Positions 60,904 to 64,000 of a stretch of 64,000 nt of DNA are shown here, in pieces. The notes under the pieces are model-generated. The model made no database searches. It was not told the origin of the DNA and worked only from the letters and a program-made list of their open reading frames with translations. This DNA is from Aliarcobacter sp017996075 (GTDB lineage: Bacteria; Campylobacterota; Campylobacteria; Campylobacterales; Arcobacteraceae): NCBI RefSeq assembly GCF_051062515.1, contig NZ_JAMXEK010000006.1; one strand, 5' to 3'. Position numbers and translations under genes: made by a program. Positions within the stretch are counted from its first letter, which is position 1, and each line of letters begins with the position of its first letter.

Positions 60904-62340
60904 CTATATAAAATTTGGTGCATCATTTGCAAACAATATTAAATCACCACTTTTTGTAGTTCTTGCTAAAGTTGTTTCAAGCATTGTCTTATCTTTTAAA
61001 ACAAAAACTTTATCTTCATTTATATTTGCTTTTAAAATATTTGCATTTAAAGTTCCAGTTATTATTACAAAATCAAAAACTTTATCTATCTCTTTTGCTA
61101 AAAGAATATTTGCACTAAGAGTTGATTCTACAAGTCCTGGAGTTATTATTACTTTTCTTCCACTATAGTTTGAAGAGATATTAATGGCTTCTAGCATTCC
61201 TTCAAGATTTCCATTAAAAGAGTCATCTATTATAATTTTACCGTTTGCTTCAATTTTTTGAAGTCTATGTTCTACTTGTGGTAAAGTTGTTAAAGCTTCA
61301 TTTATCTCTAAAACACTCATTCCTAAATGAGTTGCTACTAAAACAACTGCTGCTAAATTTATAGCATTGAAACTTCCCAAAATTGGAGCATAAAAGTGTT
61401 CAACTTTTCCATTTAACTCCATGTCAAACCAAAGTCCATCAAGATTACTTTTTACTATATGAAGATTATTTGGAAACTCCTCTATCTTTTCACTAGGAAC
61501 TACATTTGCACTACTATGAACAAATGCTTTTTGTAATCTAGGAGATAGTAAAAGCTCTTTTTTTGTATTTTTAATATTTTCTAAAGTCTTAAAATACTCA
61601 ATATGTTGCTCTCCAACACTTCCAACAACAGCAATTTGTGGCTCCAAAAAGTTTGCTATTGTTTTTATATCACCTTTTACTCTTGCCCCTGCTTCTGCTA
61701 TATATATTTGTGTATCTTTTGGTAAATCTCTATTTACATCAAGAACAAGACCTACAATAGTATTTACACTTCTTGGTGTTTTATATGTTTTAAAATGATT
61801 TTTTAAAACATGGTGTAAAAAGTTTTTTATAGATGTTTTTCCATAAGATGCTGTAATTGCAATAATTTTTAAATCTTTGTTTTCTAATAATCTGTTTTTT
61901 GCCCTATTTTTAAAAGCTAAAAACAGTATCTTTTCTATAATATTTGAAAAAATCAATGTCACAATAAGAGTTAAAAACAGAGTTACTTTTGCACAAAAAT
62001 CATCGTCTAAACATAATGAAATTTGAGCAAAAAGAGTTATTAGCAAAATAGTCAAAAACCTTTTTACTCTGCTTGTAAGCACTAAACTTCTATCAAGTTT
62101 TCTATTCCATAAAATAAAGCTTACGAAATATAAAACAAAAAAGTATATATCAAAATATGGGCTAGGAATTAGAAAAAACAGAACTATTGGAGAGATAAAA
62201 AATGTTAAATGCCACTGCCATTTGTGGTGTTTAAATATAACTCTGCTTAATTTATAGTTGTACCACTGTAAGTTAGTAATCAAATACCAACCCAAACTTA
62301 AAACTAAAACAATTTTAGTAACTATACTAAGATATTCCAT
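60904..62340 (-). CDS. murF: UDP-MurNAc-tripeptide:D-Ala-D-Ala ligase MurF, membrane-extended type
   Basis: 478 residues. The first 150 residues hold about four or five transmembrane helices ('ITKIVLVLSLGWYLI'-like region, 'LTFFISPIVLFFLIPSPYF', 'VTLFLTLIVTLIFSNIIE'). The Mur ligase domain follows: P-loop 'ITASYGKTSIKNFLHHVL', 'YIAEAGARVKGDIKTIANF', 'IIDDSFNGNLEGMLEAINI'. It adds D-Ala-D-Ala to the peptidoglycan precursor, the substrate made by the ddl gene of this operon. Membrane-extended MurF is usual in Campylobacterota. It overlaps the hydrolase gene by 14 bases. Confidence 0.88.
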   Translation of the reverse strand: MEYLSIVTKIVLVLSLGWYLITNLQWYNYKLSRVIFKHHKWQWHLTFFISPIVLFFLIPSPYFDIYFFVLYFVSFILWNRKLDRSLVLTSRVKRFLTILLITLFAQISLCLDDDFCAKVTLFLTLIVTLIFSNIIEKILFLAFKNRAKNRLLENKDLKIIAITASYGKTSIKNFLHHVLKNHFKTYKTPRSVNTIVGLVLDVNRDLPKDTQIYIAEAGARVKGDIKTIANFLEPQIAVVGSVGEQHIEYFKTLENIKNTKKELLLSPRLQKAFVHSSANVVPSEKIEEFPNNLHIVKSNLDGLWFDMELNGKVEHFYAPILGSFNAINLAAVVLVATHLGMSVLEINEALTTLPQVEHRLQKIEANGKIIIDDSFNGNLEGMLEAINISSNYSGRKVIITPGLVESTLSANILLAKEIDKVFDFVIITGTLNANILKANINEDKVFVLKDKTMLETTLARTTKSGDLILFANDAPNFI

Positions 62341-63046
62341 TTTCTACTCTTTCACATATATTTTTTGCGTGTTTTAAGAAAAAATAGTGGTCACCACTAT
62401 ATGAAGTAAAAACTGATTTTTTAATCAAACTTGCTATTTTTTCTCCAGATTTTAAAGATGTAGCGATATCATCTTCTCCCCAAAAAATCAAAGCACTATT
62501 TTTAAAATTTGAAAAATATGAAGAGAAATCTTCATCTACAACATTTTTAAAAGTAGCATACATATTTTCACTCATTTTATCCACATCTTTACTTCTAAAA
62601 ACTTTTGTAAAGTTTTTTAAACCTAAACTATTTAAAAGTTTTGCAAAAAATATTTTTATTTTTACCTTTATTGGCTTCTCTTCTAAAATTCCAGCACTAC
62701 TTAATAGAACTAAATTTTTTGGATTTAATAATGTAGCTACTTTGCCACCAAAAGAGTGACCAAAAATAATTTCACAATTTGAATTTATAGATTTTAAAAA
62801 CTCTTTTGTAATTTTTGAATAATCACTTGTAGTCAAAACGTAGTTGTTTGGGCTTTTACCAAAACCTGACATATCAAGATAAATATGTCTATAATCTTTT
62901 AAATAAGAAGAGAATGCACTTTTCATAATATCTTTATTTGAACCCCAACCATGTAAAAACAAAATATCTTCTTTTTTTGTAGGATTAATTAACTCATAAG
63001 ATAAATCAAAATTTTTACCATCAACTACGATATTTTTAATAGCCAA
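62327..63046 (-). CDS. alpha/beta hydrolase of the murF-ddl operon
   Basis: 239 residues. 'DILFLHGWGSNKDIMKSAF' (oxyanion), nucleophile 'IIFGHSFGGKVATLLNP' (Ser about 98), 'LIFWGEDDIATSL' (Asp) and 'SGDHYFFLKHA' (His). No signal peptide, so cytosolic. Placed between ddl and murF, as a hydrolase gene is in Campylobacter, it probably has a role in cell wall or D-amino acid metabolism, but no substrate is known. Confidence 0.87.
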   Translation of the reverse strand: MAIKNIVVDGKNFDLSYELINPTKKEDILFLHGWGSNKDIMKSAFSSYLKDYRHIYLDMSGFGKSPNNYVLTTSDYSKITKEFLKSINSNCEIIFGHSFGGKVATLLNPKNLVLLSSAGILEEKPIKVKIKIFFAKLLNSLGLKNFTKVFRSKDVDKMSENMYATFKNVVDEDFSSYFSNFKNSALIFWGEDDIATSLKSGEKIASLIKKSVFTSYSGDHYFFLKHAKNICERVENGIS

Positions 63047-63048
63047 AT

Positions 63049-64000
63049 CTATTTTCCTTTTGCAACTTGGATTTTATTTACATACTCAAAATTTATAGGT
63101 ATATCTTTTTTTGTTGGAAGATTTGAAGCAACTTTTGTAAATAACTCTTGGAAATCAGAAAACAGATAGTTTGCCATAGAACCTGGAATTGAGTTTATTT
63201 CATTTAAATAAACTTTATTATCTATTACAAAAAAATCACATCTTATAATTGAACCTTCAAAAAGTGTATTGTATAAATTTTTGAAACTCTCTTTAATCTC
63301 TAAATTTAATTTATCACCTAAATCAACCTCTTTTGCTTTTGAAGTTCTTGAAAAATCTAAATATTTTTTATCAAAATCTAAAAATTCAGCTTTTTGTGGC
63401 TCTTCAATAATTGAAAATATAAACTCACCATTTACTTTTGTTCCAGCTAAATTATACTCTTTAACTCCACTAATAAATGGCTCAATTATGATAGCATCAT
63501 CAAATTCAAAAGCAACATCAAGTGCATAAGATAGCTCTTCTTGATTTTTAACAATAGAAACACCTATAGAACTTCCAAGTTTAACTGGTTTTAAAATAAC
63601 TGGAAACATATCAACTTTTACACTATCTTTATTTGTAAAATATTTATAATCCAATACATTTACACCAACACTTTTTGCATAACCTTTTGTGATGAATTTA
63701 TTAGAGCTTACAACACAAGCTTCAGTTCTTGGAGCTATAAAAGGAATATTATAAAAATCTAAAACAGATGATAAAATACCATCTTCTCCATCTCCTCCAT
63801 GAGATAGATTTAAAACTACATCAAAATCTATATTTTGCTCTTTTTTAAATAATCCAGAAATTTTATAAAACCCACCTTTTTTTAAATAAACTTTATCAAA
63901 TTTTTTATACTCACCACTGCTAAAAAGTTTTGAATTTATTTTATTTGTTGGAATTTCATAAATATCTCTTTTTGAGTCAACATAAAAATATATTAAATCA
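63049..64000 (-). CDS. ddl: D-alanine--D-alanine ligase, C-terminal part (runs off the window)
   Basis: The frame is open from the stop at 63049 through the window end (about 317 residues visible); the start codon is beyond base 64000. 'VVLNLSHGGDGEDGILSSVL' and 'FPVILKPVKLGSSIGVSI' are ATP-grasp Ddl landmarks, with 'IRCDFFVIDNKVYLNEINS' and 'IPGSMANYLF' near the metal site. It makes D-Ala-D-Ala for MurF, encoded two genes downstream. A TTG at 63654 could be mistaken for a start but lies inside the domain. Confidence 0.93.
   Translation of the reverse strand, partial: DLIYFYVDSKRDIYEIPTNKINSKLFSSGEYKKFDKVYLKKGGFYKISGLFKKEQNIDFDVVLNLSHGGDGEDGILSSVLDFYNIPFIAPRTEACVVSSNKFITKGYAKSVGVNVLDYKYFTNKDSVKVDMFPVILKPVKLGSSIGVSIVKNQEELSYALDVAFEFDDAIIIEPFISGVKEYNLAGTKVNGEFIFSIIEEPQKAEFLDFDKKYLDFSRTSKAKEVDLGDKLNLEIKESFKNLYNTLFEGSIIRCDFFVIDNKVYLNEINSIPGSMANYLFSDFQELFTKVASNLPTKKDIPINFEYVNKIQVAKGK

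Noticed and set aside
1..64000. CRISPR arrays, rRNA or tRNA genes, prophage
   Set aside because: No regularly spaced repeats, no rRNA or tRNA-like segments and no phage structural genes were seen on reading the intergenic regions.

Overview
The window is AT-rich chromosomal DNA with very dense gene packing. It looks like a member of the Campylobacterota close to Arcobacter/Aliarcobacter. The supporting signs are a short epsilon-type RecO, a zinc-type S14, an S10-spc ribosomal operon without rpmD (L30), a CJM1_0395-type metalloprotease, a murF / hydrolase / ddl operon, and 'HQWRQPL' histidine kinase chemistry. Genus assignment is inference; no rRNA or tRNA gene is visible.

Layout. (1) 1-12.4 kb: two RND efflux systems. 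The first has a TolC-like tail, a small adaptor and a permease split into two genes at its internal pseudo-repeat, followed by a TlpA-like thioredoxin and a PAS kinase/response regulator pair. The second is a conventional TolC / adaptor / HAE1 permease operon opposite a MarR regulator. (2) 12.5-16.8 kb: housekeeping and orphan genes (zinc ribbon, NosL-like, PpnP, RecO, HDOD, YchF). (3) 17.1-19.7 kb: SRPBCC, glutathione peroxidase, SDR and a truncated FAD amine oxidase, which looks like a decaying lipid or photo-oxidative-stress module.

(4) 19.8-42.7 kb: a pigment biosynthetic cluster of about 23 kb and the main point of interest. A leftward operon (acyl carrier protein, halogenase-like flavoprotein, ketosynthase, chain-length-factor-like protein, dehydratase, secreted alpha/beta hydrolase, methyltransferase) and a rightward operon (dehydratase, glycosyltransferase, acyltransferase, aromatic ammonia-lyase, ketoreductase, COG4648 protein, LolA-like carrier, MMPL exporter, acyl ligase, ABC transporter, second carrier protein, second ketosynthase, ketosynthase-like protein) share one promoter region at 25.75-25.87 kb. 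A converging operon carries DarA, DarB, an unknown 131-residue protein and a BtrH-type protein. Together these predict an aryl polyene built on a cinnamate- or coumarate-type starter, perhaps halogenated and methylated, and esterified to a dialkylresorcinol: a flexirubin-type pigment in a Campylobacterota genome. The rightward operon is interrupted at 30.0-30.8 kb by foreign-looking small genes and an IS1595-type transposase relic.

(5) 42.7-48.8 kb: lipoproteins, YgiQ, AspRS and a divergent FeS uracil-DNA-glycosylase-like protein. (6) 48.9-59.5 kb: infA, map, secY and the spc and S10 ribosomal protein genes, all leftward, driven at least partly by a perfect sigma70 consensus promoter upstream of rpsJ. 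(7) 59.7-64 kb: metalloprotease-like protein, HIT protein, MurF, hydrolase and the 3' part of ddl, which runs off the window.
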